Positions 17,594 to 26,631 of a stretch of DNA of 64,000 bases are shown piece after piece. How positions within the stretch are numbered: position 1 is the first letter of the stretch; each line of letters begins with the position of its first letter. The position numbers and the translations under genes are program-made. The notes under the pieces were generated by a model. It searched no databases, was not told where the DNA came from, and saw only the letters and a program-made list of their open reading frames with translations. The stretch covers positions 35,909 through 99,908 of the forward strand of contig DAOSUR010000014.1 in the NCBI GenBank assembly GCA_035378985.1. The letters run 5' to 3'. The DNA comes from Anaerohalosphaeraceae bacterium (GTDB lineage: Bacteria; Planctomycetota; Phycisphaerae; Sedimentisphaerales; Anaerohalosphaeraceae).

Positions 17594-18439
17594 ATGGAAA
17601 TCAAAAAAACGGGGGCGAGTCGGACAGAACGCAGGGCTTTTACGCTGATAGAACTTCTGGTTGTAATCGCCATTATCGCTGTTTTGCTGTCGGTACTGCT
17701 GCCGGCCCTAAAAAAGGCCAAATATCAGGCCCGAATGATGGTAGATCGAAACAACCTAAAGACTCTCGGGACCGCCATGCAGGTCTATTTGACCCATAAT
17801 AAAAACCGTTTTTTCCCTTACCCGGACAATACCACGAGTGTTCTTTGGCTGGATGCTATCGGACAAAATGTCGGAAACGTGGATGAAGTTCGATTCTGTC
17901 CGGAAACTGAATCACAGCTGAAAACCGTTGAAAATGAATACAACGGCTCAACGAGTTTGTGGGGTACATCCCTGCGGCCGTGGCTGTGGAATTATTCGGC
18001 TCAGTCGCATAAACGCTATGAAACCGGCAGTTACGGCTTCAACGGCTGGTTTTACGGCGATGCCAACCGCTGGGTGCCGACATCGATGCAGAACTATCCC
18101 TATGCCAGCTTAAACGATGTGAAAGCCGCCGGCGAAGCCCCTGTTTTCCTCGATGCCAACTGGGTGGACGGCTGGCCGCAAAATACCAACACCCTGCCTG
18201 CTAATGCCGTTTCCGGGACCACCAACTTTTACGACACCGGCGACCAGACCGGCGGAACGACCGAACGGGCCATCGGACGTTTTGTCCTGAACCGCCACGG
18301 ACGAAAAACCAATGTGGCTTTTCTGGATATGCACGTGGACACCCTGGTCCATGAGCAGCTCTGGACGCTGGCCTGGCACAAAGGGTCAAAACCCAATTAT
18401 TCGCCTGTGCTGCCCAAACCGCTGCCGAAAGAAAAATAA
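17594..18439 (+). CDS. Prepilin-type pseudopilin
   Basis: A 281-residue protein with leader MEIKKTGASRTERRA, then FTLIELLVVIAIIAVLLSVLLPALKKAK. The globular part contains several Trp-rich segments (SLWGTSLRPWLWNYSAQ) and near the end the pattern RHGRKTNVAFLDMHVDTLVHEQLW, a variant of the planctomycete H-x9-DG signature. GGAG lies about nine bases before the ATG. It is the only plus-strand pseudopilin in the window and is convergent with the DUF72 gene, with a 9-bp gap. The role is unknown, with export by the pilus or type II route expected from the leader. Confidence 0.85.
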   Translation: MEIKKTGASRTERRAFTLIELLVVIAIIAVLLSVLLPALKKAKYQARMMVDRNNLKTLGTAMQVYLTHNKNRFFPYPDNTTSVLWLDAIGQNVGNVDEVRFCPETESQLKTVENEYNGSTSLWGTSLRPWLWNYSAQSHKRYETGSYGFNGWFYGDANRWVPTSMQNYPYASLNDVKAAGEAPVFLDANWVDGWPQNTNTLPANAVSGTTNFYDTGDQTGGTTERAIGRFVLNRHGRKTNVAFLDMHVDTLVHEQLWTLAWHKGSKPNYSPVLPKPLPKEK

Positions 18440-18448
18440 CCCGCCCCG

Positions 18449-19318
18449 TTATTCAAACAGAGCCCCCGAAAGGGCAATCCGGGCCAGAGAAGGATACCGG
18501 GCCAGCAGGCTGTCAGGCACGCGCTGTTTCAGTCCGGTCAGAAGAAACTTCAATTCGAGCGCGTTGGCCAATTCAGCTCCCTTGTAATGATTATTCGCAA
18601 TCACCGTATAGGTCTTACAATGGGCCGCCAGCCGCCCAATCCGTGCCGCAATTTCCTTTAATTCCTCCGGTGAATAATAATAATCATACCTCTCATCGCG
18701 GGTGGATTTGGCAAACCAAGCGGCGGCATTGCGCCCATGCAGACGCATATAACCCGCTGAACCGACGGTTTGGTCATCCAAAACAAACGAATCAGGACCC
18801 GCAGGATAATCGATGGAACAAACCGTCACGCCTCTGTTTTCCAGCTCGCGCAGAAAGGCGGGCTGCCTCCAGGATGCATGCCGCACTTCGACGGCAATCG
18901 GGCAGCAATCCCGGAATTGCTCAATCAGATTTCCCAGATAGCGCCGATTGTCATCCGCAGCAGTGAAATCATACCGAAACTGCATCAAAAGACAGCGCAG
19001 CCGTCCAGTTTCCAGCAAGGGAGCAAAACCGTCCCGAAACTGCCGCACCAGTTCCGAATCAATTTGTCCTTCGTGGGTAAACTTCTGATGCAGTTTGGCA
19101 GTAAAGAAAAACCCCTCCCGCCCCTGCACCTGCGCAGCCCAGGTTTCTGTCGTTTTTCTGTCCGGCGGACGATAAAACGTGCTGTTGATTTCGATGCAGT
19201 CCACCAGCCCGGATACAAACCGCAGCGTCTCTTTGCAGCCTTTGGGATAGACAATTCCCGCCCAGTCCGGATAGGACCAGCCGGCCGTACCAACGGCAAT
19301 CGAAACAGACTGCTCCAT
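18449..19318 (-). CDS. DUF72 (YecE-like) family protein
   Basis: A TIM-barrel-like protein of 289 residues beginning VSIAVGTAGWSYPDWAGIVYPKG. The DUF72 signatures FVSGLVDCIEINSTFYRPP, FFFTAKLHQKFTH, AVEVRHASW and YMRLHGRNAAW are all present, followed by the closing YTVIANNHYKGAELANALELK. The biochemical activity of the family is not established. No signal peptide is seen. It is convergent with the pseudopilin gene and lies downstream of the KDG kinase gene on the same strand with a 19-bp gap, so it may be the last gene of that operon. Confidence 0.88.
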   Translation of the reverse strand: MEQSVSIAVGTAGWSYPDWAGIVYPKGCKETLRFVSGLVDCIEINSTFYRPPDRKTTETWAAQVQGREGFFFTAKLHQKFTHEGQIDSELVRQFRDGFAPLLETGRLRCLLMQFRYDFTAADDNRRYLGNLIEQFRDCCPIAVEVRHASWRQPAFLRELENRGVTVCSIDYPAGPDSFVLDDQTVGSAGYMRLHGRNAAAWFAKSTRDERYDYYYSPEELKEIAARIGRLAAHCKTYTVIANNHYKGAELANALELKFLLTGLKQRVPDSLLARYPSLARIALSGALFE

Positions 19319-19337
19319 AAACAGAAACCGCTGCGGC

Positions 19338-20438
19338 TCAGCGGCTGATGCGGGCGGATTTGCCCTTCATCACCCGCTCCACCTCCGCCAGCGTCGCCGT
19401 GGTTGTATCGCCCGGTGTCGTCATCGCCAGCGCCCCGTGGGCCGCTCCGTACTCGACCGCCTCCTGCGGGCTCTTGCCTTCCATCAGGCCGTAGATCAGA
19501 CCGGAGGCGAAACTGTCTCCGCCGCCGACGCGGTCGAGGATTTCCAAATCCTCCCGCAGGGGCGCATCATAAAAGCGACCGTCATAGTACAAAACCGCTC
19601 CCCAGTCATTCCGCGTGGCGGTCCGGGCGTTTCGAAGGGTTGTTGCCACGGCCTTGAAGTTGGGGAAAACCTTGACGGCCTCGGCAATCATCTTCTTGAA
19701 GTTCGACGGGTCGAGTTTGGAGCAGTCCGCATCCAGGCCGGCCACATCAAAGCCCAGCGCGGCCGAAAAGTCCTCTTCGTTGCCGAGCATCACATCCACA
19801 AACGGGGCAATTCTGCGGTTGACCTCCACGGCCCGCTCTTTGCCGCCGAATTCCTTCCACAGCGAGGCCCGATAGTTCAAATCGTAGGAAATCACCGTAC
19901 CGTATTTGCGGGCGGCCTCCATCGCCTCCAGAATCACATCGGGCGTCGTCGGCGAAAGCCCTGCAAAAATGCCGCCGGTGTGAAACCACCGCACGCCGTC
20001 TCGTCCGAAGATTTTCTCCCAGTCGATATCGCCCTTTTTCATTTGGGAGGCGGCGCTGTTGGCCCGGTCCGAGCAGCCTACCGCCGCCCGAACGCCGTAG
20101 CCGCGCTCCGTAAAATTCAGCCCGACGCGGGTCTTGCGGCCGATGCCGTCAAACGGCACCCAGCGGACATACTCGAGACTGACGCCGCCCTGCAGGAGCA
20201 AATCCTCCAAAAGACGCCCGACGGGATTATCCGGAATGGCCGTCACCAGGGCCGCCCGCTTGCCGAAGCAGCGGCGAAGACCGCGGGCGACGTTGTATTC
20301 CCCGCCGCCCTCCCAGACCCGAAACGTGCGCGTGGTATGAATCCGCTCTTCGCCCGGGTCGAGCCGAAGCATCACTTCCCCCAGAGAAAGGATATCGTAT
20401 TTGCATTCCGATGCAGGACGCAGGTTTAAAGTCGCCAT
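19338..20438 (-). CDS. kdgK: 2-keto-3-deoxygluconate kinase (PfkB family)
   Basis: The start at 20438 has GGAGGAC just upstream. The 366-residue protein is a ribokinase-fold sugar kinase: a substrate lid GEVMLRLDPGEERIHTTRTFRVWEGGGEYNVARGL, then DVMLGNEEDFSAALG, and the catalytic/anion-hole motif DRVGGGDSFASGL near residue 308. PfkB kinases next to kduD and kduI usually phosphorylate KDG to KDPG, so specificity is inferred from context. It is somewhat longer than E. coli KdgK. No KDPG aldolase gene is in the window. Confidence 0.88.
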   Translation of the reverse strand: MATLNLRPASECKYDILSLGEVMLRLDPGEERIHTTRTFRVWEGGGEYNVARGLRRCFGKRAALVTAIPDNPVGRLLEDLLLQGGVSLEYVRWVPFDGIGRKTRVGLNFTERGYGVRAAVGCSDRANSAASQMKKGDIDWEKIFGRDGVRWFHTGGIFAGLSPTTPDVILEAMEAARKYGTVISYDLNYRASLWKEFGGKERAVEVNRRIAPFVDVMLGNEEDFSAALGFDVAGLDADCSKLDPSNFKKMIAEAVKVFPNFKAVATTLRNARTATRNDWGAVLYYDGRFYDAPLREDLEILDRVGGGDSFASGLIYGLMEGKSPQEAVEYGAAHGALAMTTPGDTTTATLAEVERVMKGKSARISR

Positions 20439-20452
20439 GATTTCTGTCCTCC

Positions 20453-21214
20453 CTATCGCGCCAGCCAGCCGCCGTCCACGGCAACGGTGTATCCGTGCAT
20501 ATAATCCGAGGCCGCCGAGGCCAGAAAGACCGCCACCCCCTGCAGGTCCTCCGGCTCGCCCCATCGGCCCGCTGGAATCCGGTCGAGGATGGCCTTATTC
20601 CGTTCCGGATTTTCGCGGAGGGCTTTCGTATTGTCTGTAGCCATATAGCCCGGAGCGATTGCATTGACATTGATTTTATAGGGGGCCAGCTCGCAGGCCA
20701 AAAGCCGCGTCAGCCCCATCACCGCGCTCTTGGAGGCCGTATAAGAGGGCACCAGAATCCCGCCCTGAAAACTGAGCATCGAGGCCGTATTGACAATTTT
20801 GCCGCCCCGGCCCTGCTGAATCATCACCCGGGCGACCGCCTGGCTGAGGAAAAACAGCGTGCGGATGTTGATGTTCATCACATCATCCCAGTCCTTTTCG
20901 GAAAACTCCAGCAGCGGGGCCCGCCGGATAATGCCGGCGTTGTTGAAAAGAATATCAATCCCGCCAAGTTTTTCGACGGTTTCCCTGACAATCACATCCA
21001 CACAGTCTTTTTTGCTCAGGTCGGCCGTGATGGTGATGCATTTGCGTCCGAGCTGCTCAATACGGGCTTTGCTTTCGGACATATCCAGAATATCCACCAG
21101 CGCAATGTCCGCCCCCGCCTCCGCCAGAGCAACGGCCATGGCCTGCCCGAGGCCGCGGGCCGAACCGGTGATAATCGCTTTTTTGCCGTCCAACTTAAAT
21201 TTATCCAGAATCAT
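20453..21214 (-). CDS. kduD: 2-dehydro-3-deoxy-D-gluconate 5-dehydrogenase
   Basis: A short-chain dehydrogenase of 253 residues from the ATG at 21214 (MILDKFKLDGKKAIITG), the usual KduD length. It shows the NAD-binding GSARGLGQAMA, NNAGIIRR, catalytic Ser in MLSFQGG, and Y-x3-K as YTASKSAVMGLTR. It ends DYMHGYTVAVDGGWLAR. The enzyme reduces 2,5-diketo-3-deoxygluconate to KDG after KduI. It sits between kduI and kdgK with short gaps, forming a complete uronate route. Confidence 0.95.
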   Translation of the reverse strand: MILDKFKLDGKKAIITGSARGLGQAMAVALAEAGADIALVDILDMSESKARIEQLGRKCITITADLSKKDCVDVIVRETVEKLGGIDILFNNAGIIRRAPLLEFSEKDWDDVMNINIRTLFFLSQAVARVMIQQGRGGKIVNTASMLSFQGGILVPSYTASKSAVMGLTRLLACELAPYKINVNAIAPGYMATDNTKALRENPERNKAILDRIPAGRWGEPEDLQGVAVFLASAASDYMHGYTVAVDGGWLAR

Positions 21215-21233
21215 ACTGTCCTGCCTTCCTTCC

Positions 21234-22064
21234 TTACCGAATATCATCCATTGTCAAATGATCCATATCTTCAAAGGTCTGATTCTCGCCGCCCATGCCC
21301 CAGCAGAAGGTATAGGCCGCTGTGCCGACGCCGGAATGAATCGACCAGCTGGGCGAAATGACCGCCTGCCCTTCCGCCACAACGATATGCCGGGTTTCGC
21401 TGGGCCTGCCCATCAGATGAAACACGCGGGCATTTGCGGGCATATGGAAATACATATACACCTCCATCCGGCGCTCGTGCGTATGCGGGGGCATCGTATT
21501 CCACACGCAGCCCGGCTCCAGCACTGTAAAGCCCATCACCAGCTGGCAGCTCGGCACGCCTTTGGGGTGAATGCACTGGTAAATCGTGCGTTTGTTGGCC
21601 TGCTCGATGCTGCCCAGATGCACCGGATTGGCCTGCGCCTTGGGAATCAGGGTCGTCGGATACTCCCGGTGCGCCGGATAGCTGAGCAGATAAAATCGCG
21701 CCGGCTGCGCGGGGCTGGCGCTGACAAATTCAATCTGCCGGCTGCCGCGTCCGACATACAGACAATCCAGATTCGCCATCGGAAACGCTCGGCCGTCCAC
21801 AACAATCTGACCGGCCCCGCCGATATTCAGAACGCCCATCTCCCGCCGCTGACAGAAGTACTCCGCCCGCAGCTGCTCGGCCGCCGAAAGGGTCAGCGGC
21901 GTCCCGACCGGAACCGCCGAGCCGACAATCACGCGGTCCACATCACAATACAGCATCTCAATCCGCTCGGGTGCAAAGAGCGTTTCAATCAGAAACGCAT
22001 CCCGAATCTCCTGCGTCGTCATCCGGCAGAACCGCACCGGATCCGGAACATAACGTACCTGCAT
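21234..22064 (-). CDS. kduI: 5-keto-4-deoxyuronate isomerase
   Basis: A 276-residue cupin-fold enzyme (E. coli 278). It isomerises 4-deoxy-L-threo-5-hexosulose uronate, the product of pectin lyases plus unsaturated glucuronyl hydrolases, to 2,5-diketo-3-deoxygluconate. Diagnostic segments are GVLNIGGAGQIVVDGRAF, LDCLYVGRGSR, and the metal site TMPPHTHERRMEVYMYF with its His cluster and Glu. WSIHSGVGTAAYTFCWGMGGEN closes the site. It lies 19 bp upstream of kduD. Confidence 0.96.
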   Translation of the reverse strand: MQVRYVPDPVRFCRMTTQEIRDAFLIETLFAPERIEMLYCDVDRVIVGSAVPVGTPLTLSAAEQLRAEYFCQRREMGVLNIGGAGQIVVDGRAFPMANLDCLYVGRGSRQIEFVSASPAQPARFYLLSYPAHREYPTTLIPKAQANPVHLGSIEQANKRTIYQCIHPKGVPSCQLVMGFTVLEPGCVWNTMPPHTHERRMEVYMYFHMPANARVFHLMGRPSETRHIVVAEGQAVISPSWSIHSGVGTAAYTFCWGMGGENQTFEDMDHLTMDDIR

Positions 22065-22085
22065 AGCATCCTTTCGACAAATAGG

Positions 22086-23237
22086 TTACGGCAGCCATTC
22101 CACCGCGACCGGATTGTCCAGCCGCTGCTTGAATGTCTTCAGATACTGCTGCCATTTTTCAAATGTACGAAACTCTTCATTTTTATCCCAGCAGGAGCCG
22201 GCATAATACACCACCGGCTTGGCAATCTTGTGGGAAAGCGTCAGGAGAAGATGTCCGTCGGCCTCTGTCGGCTCTACCGCCCAGCCGGCCCCGAAGACAA
22301 CCCCGCAGCCCATATGGCCGCTGATGAAATCCGTCGGCAGCCAGTAGGCAATGCTCTGCGGGGCCTTCCAGGTCTGCTGACTGGTTTCCCGCAGGACAAT
22401 GCCCGCCGCCAGCGGCAGGGTATCCGTCTGGGAACAGGTGTAGGTGCACTCGATGCGGCTTAAGCTGCTGCCCAAATCAATCGAAATCCGCTTGACTTCG
22501 CTGACGGTATAGGGACCGGCCTGCCACGGACGATACATCAGCTCAAAGACGGAACGAAGCGGGCCGTTGGCCAGAATCTTCCACTGGACAAAATTGTGCG
22601 GAGGGAGGCAGACCTTGCCGTCCACAAACGGGGCAAGACCGCCGCAGCCGAGGGTGTTGCCGACTTTGTAAAAATCCCCACCTTCACCGTGGTCATAATG
22701 ATAAGGAATCTGCTTTTCATTGTAATCGCGGATGAATTTGTCGATGACCGGATACGGGACACATTTGCCCCAGGCGTCAATCCCGCTGGTGATGGTCTCA
22801 TACTCCAATGCCGGGCCGTACATCCGGTACGCCGCCTTGTCGTTTTCCCATCCGAAGTCATCCTTGCGCTCCGGAATAAAGCGGCAGTACGTCCGAGCCG
22901 GTGAATCGGGCTCCGTCATCCCCTCCGGGCGCTTCAGCAGAACAAATTCTTTTTTCTGTCCGGGCTGCAAATCCGTCTGGAAAAGCAGAGTCGTACGGCC
23001 GTCAATCTCAAGGACCTGCGTGCGCAGCGGCTGCCGCGTGGAGGCATCCAGCACGGCCGTCTCCTGCGGCTTCAGGTCCGCCGAGCGATTCTGAATCTCC
23101 GCCCAATCCAGTTCGATGCTCTCCTGGACTCGCAGGATTTGGGTTGGATTGACAACAGCAACGCGAATCTCCGACTGGACCCGGCAGGCCCCTGCGAATA
23201 CAATCAATCCCGCCGTCAAAAACACCTTCGACTTCAT
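22086..23237 (-). CDS. Exported DUF4861 family protein
   Basis: The 383-residue protein has a lipoprotein-like or signal-peptide start (KVFLTAGLIVFAGACRVQS, with a possible lipobox Cys at residue 18). The body matches the DUF4861 layout: FVLLKRPEGM, YCRFIPERKDDFGWENDKAAYRMYGPALE, the YHYDHGEGGDFYKVG motif, and CGGLAPFVDGKV. The family occurs in many pectin, ulvan and alginate loci, and its activity is not established to my knowledge. It lies 21 bp upstream of kduI and 40 bp after the esterase gene, all on one strand. Confidence 0.8.
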   Translation of the reverse strand: MKSKVFLTAGLIVFAGACRVQSEIRVAVVNPTQILRVQESIELDWAEIQNRSADLKPQETAVLDASTRQPLRTQVLEIDGRTTLLFQTDLQPGQKKEFVLLKRPEGMTEPDSPARTYCRFIPERKDDFGWENDKAAYRMYGPALEYETITSGIDAWGKCVPYPVIDKFIRDYNEKQIPYHYDHGEGGDFYKVGNTLGCGGLAPFVDGKVCLPPHNFVQWKILANGPLRSVFELMYRPWQAGPYTVSEVKRISIDLGSSLSRIECTYTCSQTDTLPLAAGIVLRETSQQTWKAPQSIAYWLPTDFISGHMGCGVVFGAGWAVEPTEADGHLLLTLSHKIAKPVVYYAGSCWDKNEEFRTFEKWQQYLKTFKQRLDNPVAVEWLP

Positions 23238-23277
23238 GGTTCACCTCTCTTCTCGATTCCGGCTGTTTTAGGATTCT

Positions 23278-24228
23278 CTATGATTCGTTGGTTTGCTTTT
23301 CCAAAAACGAAACGGGCTTGTCCTCCGCCGAGGCCGGCTGGAGAAACTCCATCTGCTTCATCCACATCAGGCAGTCCTCCAGCCAGCAGGCCGCCGGACC
23401 GGCTGTCGGACGCGTTCCGAATCCGTGCCCGCCCTTGCGGTAAATATGCAGTTCCGCCGGAATGCCCGCCTTCCGCAGCCCCTGATAAAAGAGGATGCTG
23501 TTTTCCGGCAAAACCGTCTTGTCATCGTCCGCATGGATTAAAAAAGTCGGCGGCGTATCCTTTGTAATCTGCCGCTCATTGGACAGACGCTCCAGAAGTT
23601 CCTGCGGCGGCTCCGGTCCCAGCAGATTGGCCCGGGAGCTCCGATGCGTCCATTCGTCCTGCATCGAAATCACCGGATACACCAGCACCAGAAAATTCGG
23701 CCGATAGGACACGGAACCGACGGCATCCTTTACAGCAGACGACAGAGGAATTTCTCCAAAAAACGTTCCTGCCGTCGAGGCCAGATGACCGCCCGCCGAA
23801 AAGCCCAGGATTCCGATTCGGTCCGGATGGATATTCCAGTCGCGAGCGTGAAACCGCACCGTCTGAATCGCCCGCCGCGCATCCAGAATCGGAATCGGAT
23901 GCCGATAGCCGTCGCCCGGCAGGCGGTACTTCAGAACAATGGCCGCAACGTTGTCCCGCCGCAGCCGTTCGGCAATCTCCCGGCCTTCGTGGTCGATCGC
24001 CAGATGAACGTATCCGCCGCCCGGACAAATCACCACCGCCGCTGTCGGGGCGGGTGTCTCGTTCGGCAGATACACATACAGCATCGGTTTGTCCTTGTCC
24101 TGTGACCCCAGAGCCCCGGGGATGGTTTCCTGCCAGAGCGGCAGAACCAGACAATTCGTCTGCGGGCTTTCCGCCGCCCAAAGATTTGCTCCGCTGCACA
24201 CGGCACAGATGGCCAGCCAATACCGCAT
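23278..24228 (-). CDS. Secreted alpha/beta-hydrolase esterase (acetylesterase-like)
   Basis: A signal peptide (YWLAICAVCSGANLWAAES) precedes an alpha/beta-hydrolase domain of about 290 residues. The oxyanion region is VVICPGGGYVHLAIDHEG, the nucleophile elbow ILGFSAGGHLAS near residue 140, the acid in LIHADDDKTV, and the catalytic His in RKGGHGFGTRP. This pattern is typical of xylan/pectin acetylesterases of the BD-FAE or CE families. Given the neighbours it probably deacetylates pectic oligosaccharides. It is the first gene of the minus-strand esterase-DUF4861-kduI-kduD-kdgK operon and faces site A (24333-24373). Confidence 0.83.
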   Translation of the reverse strand: MRYWLAICAVCSGANLWAAESPQTNCLVLPLWQETIPGALGSQDKDKPMLYVYLPNETPAPTAAVVICPGGGYVHLAIDHEGREIAERLRRDNVAAIVLKYRLPGDGYRHPIPILDARRAIQTVRFHARDWNIHPDRIGILGFSAGGHLASTAGTFFGEIPLSSAVKDAVGSVSYRPNFLVLVYPVISMQDEWTHRSSRANLLGPEPPQELLERLSNERQITKDTPPTFLIHADDDKTVLPENSILFYQGLRKAGIPAELHIYRKGGHGFGTRPTAGPAACWLEDCLMWMKQMEFLQPASAEDKPVSFLEKQTNES

Positions 24229-24332
24229 TGTTCATCTCCCAAAATCAATTGAATAGTAAGAAAGTATCCTACCACAAACCGCACCCTTCAACAACGGGGC
24301 GAATGGGAAAAATCCGGACATGTTATCCCAGC

Positions 24333-24373
24333 CGACAGCCATTTTGTGCATCAAAAAAAGACAAATTGCGCAA
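24333..24373 (+). promoter_or_regulatory. Site A: bipartite operator candidate between divergent pectin operons
   Basis: It contains GCCATTTTGTG, a run of seven A, GACAAA and TTGCGCAA (24366-24373), in the same register as sites B and C. By my count 25 of 41 positions match site C, and all eight bases of the second box match. It lies about 105 bp from the esterase start and 115 bp from the PL1 start, so it could control both operons. Confidence 0.65.
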
Positions 24374-24487
24374 AAATGAGCAAAAGGCCTTCCCCCGACT
24401 TTCCCGCCGTTTTCCGAATCATTATAATGCAGCAAGGGGCATTACTCCGAACCCCATATGAGGCGGACGATTCTTTGGGACAAACGT

Positions 24488-26584
24488 ATGAAAGAACAAA
24501 CGTATCAGCAGCTGTTTTTCACACTTGTCCTCCTGACTGCTTCGGCGGCCTTCTCCTCAGACCGGCCCATCGGCTTTGCCGCCCTCGACGGGCAAGGCAG
24601 TCAGTATCTGGCCGGCGGAACCACAGGCGGAGCGGGCGGAACGGTCGTAACCGTTACAACGCTGGCCGATCTGAAATACTACGCCGGACAAACCGCCAAA
24701 TACATCATCCAGATTGCCGGCCCGATTATCTCCCCGACGCCGGGAACCGTTACCGTCAAAAGCAATAAAACCCTCATCGGCATCGGCAACGACGCCGCCC
24801 TCGTCAACCACGGGCTCAATCTCAACGGCGTCAGCAACATCATCATCAAAAACCTGACAATCCGCGATTATTATATGATGGGCGACTATGACGGAAAGCT
24901 GAATGATTATGATGCGATCGCCCTGCGGAATGCTCATCACGTCTGGATTGACCATTGTCACCTGAGCCGCGCCGGAGACGGGCTGCTGGATATGACCTAT
25001 GCCTCCGGATACGTCACGGTCTCCTGGACGATACTCAGCCATCACAACAAAACCGCCATCGCCAACGGCCCCAGCAGCGGAAGTCCGATAGGCACCTACA
25101 CCTTTCACCACTGCTGGTTTGACAACACCACCCAGCGGAATGTAACCGGCGAGTGGGCGGATGTGCATGTCTTTAACTGCTGGCTGCTGGGGCTGCGCAG
25201 CTACGGGATGCTGCCGCGCTCTCTGACCCGAATGCGGCTGGAAAACCTGTACTTCCAGCAGGGCAAAGACGCCTACTATGAGACCTCCGGCGGACTGGTG
25301 GAAGCCGTCGGCTGCATCCTCGATTCGATGACCGGGCTGGCCGTGGCCAGCGGAAACGATTTTGTCCCGCCGTATCCGTATGTCCTAAACCCTGCGGCCC
25401 AGGTGCCGGCCCTGGTCCAATCCAAAGCCGGCCCGGGCGGTTTTGACAAATGGATGGGACCGCCGGTCATTCGCATCAACTTCCGGCCTGCGGCCGCCCC
25501 GGACGTCAAAGGCATGCTCTCCGATACCGGCGCCGCATTCGCCAATCGGGGAAACGGGTATGCCTACGGATGGAACGCCGACAACACCGCCAACGCCTTC
25601 TGGCGTCATACACGCACCACCAAAGAAGGCGAAACCTACCTGGTGCCGGTCGATGCCGATTTCCGCCGCAACGCCTTCCTCACAACCGCCTCCGCAAGCC
25701 GGTTCTGGGAAATCGCACTCCCGAACGGCTGGTACCACATCACCCTGATGTGCGGCGACCCGGGCGATCCAAGAAACATCTTTCCCGAAAACAATATCCC
25801 GCGGCTCAACAGCGTCCTGCTCGAAGGCATCCTGTTCGAAGACTCGGATGGGGCCGTTCTGTGGGATTATGACGAATATCAGGCGGTGGTGCAGGTTTCA
25901 GACGGCCGGCTGACGATTGCACAGGCGCCGGGCAGTTCCGACTCCGCCGCCCTGGGTTTTGTTGAAATCCGTCCGGCGATGACGCCGGTCTCCCCGGCCG
26001 CTCGCGGGCCGGGACTGGCCTGTCGAATCTATCCGGGCAGCTGGTCGTTCCTGCCGGATTTTGACTCCCTGTCTCCCGCGGCGAAAGGAGCCGTCCGCGA
26101 TTTCAATCTCAGCTCCCTGTCGGTCCCGCCTCCCTTCGGGGCGGTGCTGGAAGGTTATCTGAACGTTCCCGAAGACGGCTGGTACACCTTTTTTGTCAGC
26201 AGCTCCGACGGAAGCCGTCTATTTGTCCATTCCATCGAAGTCGTCGATAATGACGGAGTCCACGGCCCGCAGGAGGCCGCCGGCTCCATCCTGCTCCAAG
26301 CCGGTCTGCATCCGATTCGGGTCGAATGCTTCACCCGCGGCACTGCGAATCCGGCCGTCTCCTGGTCCGGCCCTTCGTTCGCCAAGCGTCCGCTCGAGGC
26401 CGAACGCCTGACGCGGGACTGGCTGTATGGAGATTTTACCGGCAGCGGACGAGTCGATCTGGAAGACCTGTCCTGCCTGGCTGAACAATGGCTGCAGGAA
26501 GCCGGCTGGGAAAGAGACGGCGGACGCATCGACCTGTCCGTCTTTGCTCGAACGGCTCAAAACTGGCTGGCGGAAACCCCCTGA
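24488..26584 (+). CDS. Secreted multidomain pectate lyase (PL1) with PA14 and dockerin-like repeats
   Basis: The start at 24488 opens a signal peptide (QLFFTLVLLTASAAFSS). Residues 30-300 are a PL1 beta-helix: HHVWIDHCHLS, calcium ligands in GDGLLDMTYASGYVTVSW, and HHNKTA with the catalytic-site Lys. The usual R-x-P-x-x-R is altered to QRNVTGEW, so the first Arg is kept but the Pro and second Arg are lost. A malectin/CBM-like beta-sandwich follows (about 318-500), then PA14 (about 505-640, WYTFFVSSSDGSRLFV). Last come two dockerin-like repeats (GDFTGSGRVDLEDLSCLAEQWL and a weaker copy). Pectate lyases cleave polygalacturonate by beta-elimination. The next gene follows after 47 bp. Confidence 0.88.
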   Translation: MKEQTYQQLFFTLVLLTASAAFSSDRPIGFAALDGQGSQYLAGGTTGGAGGTVVTVTTLADLKYYAGQTAKYIIQIAGPIISPTPGTVTVKSNKTLIGIGNDAALVNHGLNLNGVSNIIIKNLTIRDYYMMGDYDGKLNDYDAIALRNAHHVWIDHCHLSRAGDGLLDMTYASGYVTVSWTILSHHNKTAIANGPSSGSPIGTYTFHHCWFDNTTQRNVTGEWADVHVFNCWLLGLRSYGMLPRSLTRMRLENLYFQQGKDAYYETSGGLVEAVGCILDSMTGLAVASGNDFVPPYPYVLNPAAQVPALVQSKAGPGGFDKWMGPPVIRINFRPAAAPDVKGMLSDTGAAFANRGNGYAYGWNADNTANAFWRHTRTTKEGETYLVPVDADFRRNAFLTTASASRFWEIALPNGWYHITLMCGDPGDPRNIFPENNIPRLNSVLLEGILFEDSDGAVLWDYDEYQAVVQVSDGRLTIAQAPGSSDSAALGFVEIRPAMTPVSPAARGPGLACRIYPGSWSFLPDFDSLSPAAKGAVRDFNLSSLSVPPPFGAVLEGYLNVPEDGWYTFFVSSSDGSRLFVHSIEVVDNDGVHGPQEAAGSILLQAGLHPIRVECFTRGTANPAVSWSGPSFAKRPLEAERLTRDWLYGDFTGSGRVDLEDLSCLAEQWLQEAGWERDGGRIDLSVFARTAQNWLAETP

Positions 26585-26631
26585 GAACTGCCTGGCGTCA
26601 ATTGGTGAATCTGCTCAGAAAAAAGGTCCGT

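Noticed and set aside
20859..22463. 534-codon plus-strand open frame opposite kduD and kduI
   Set aside because: It lies antisense to conserved enzymes and shows no family motif.
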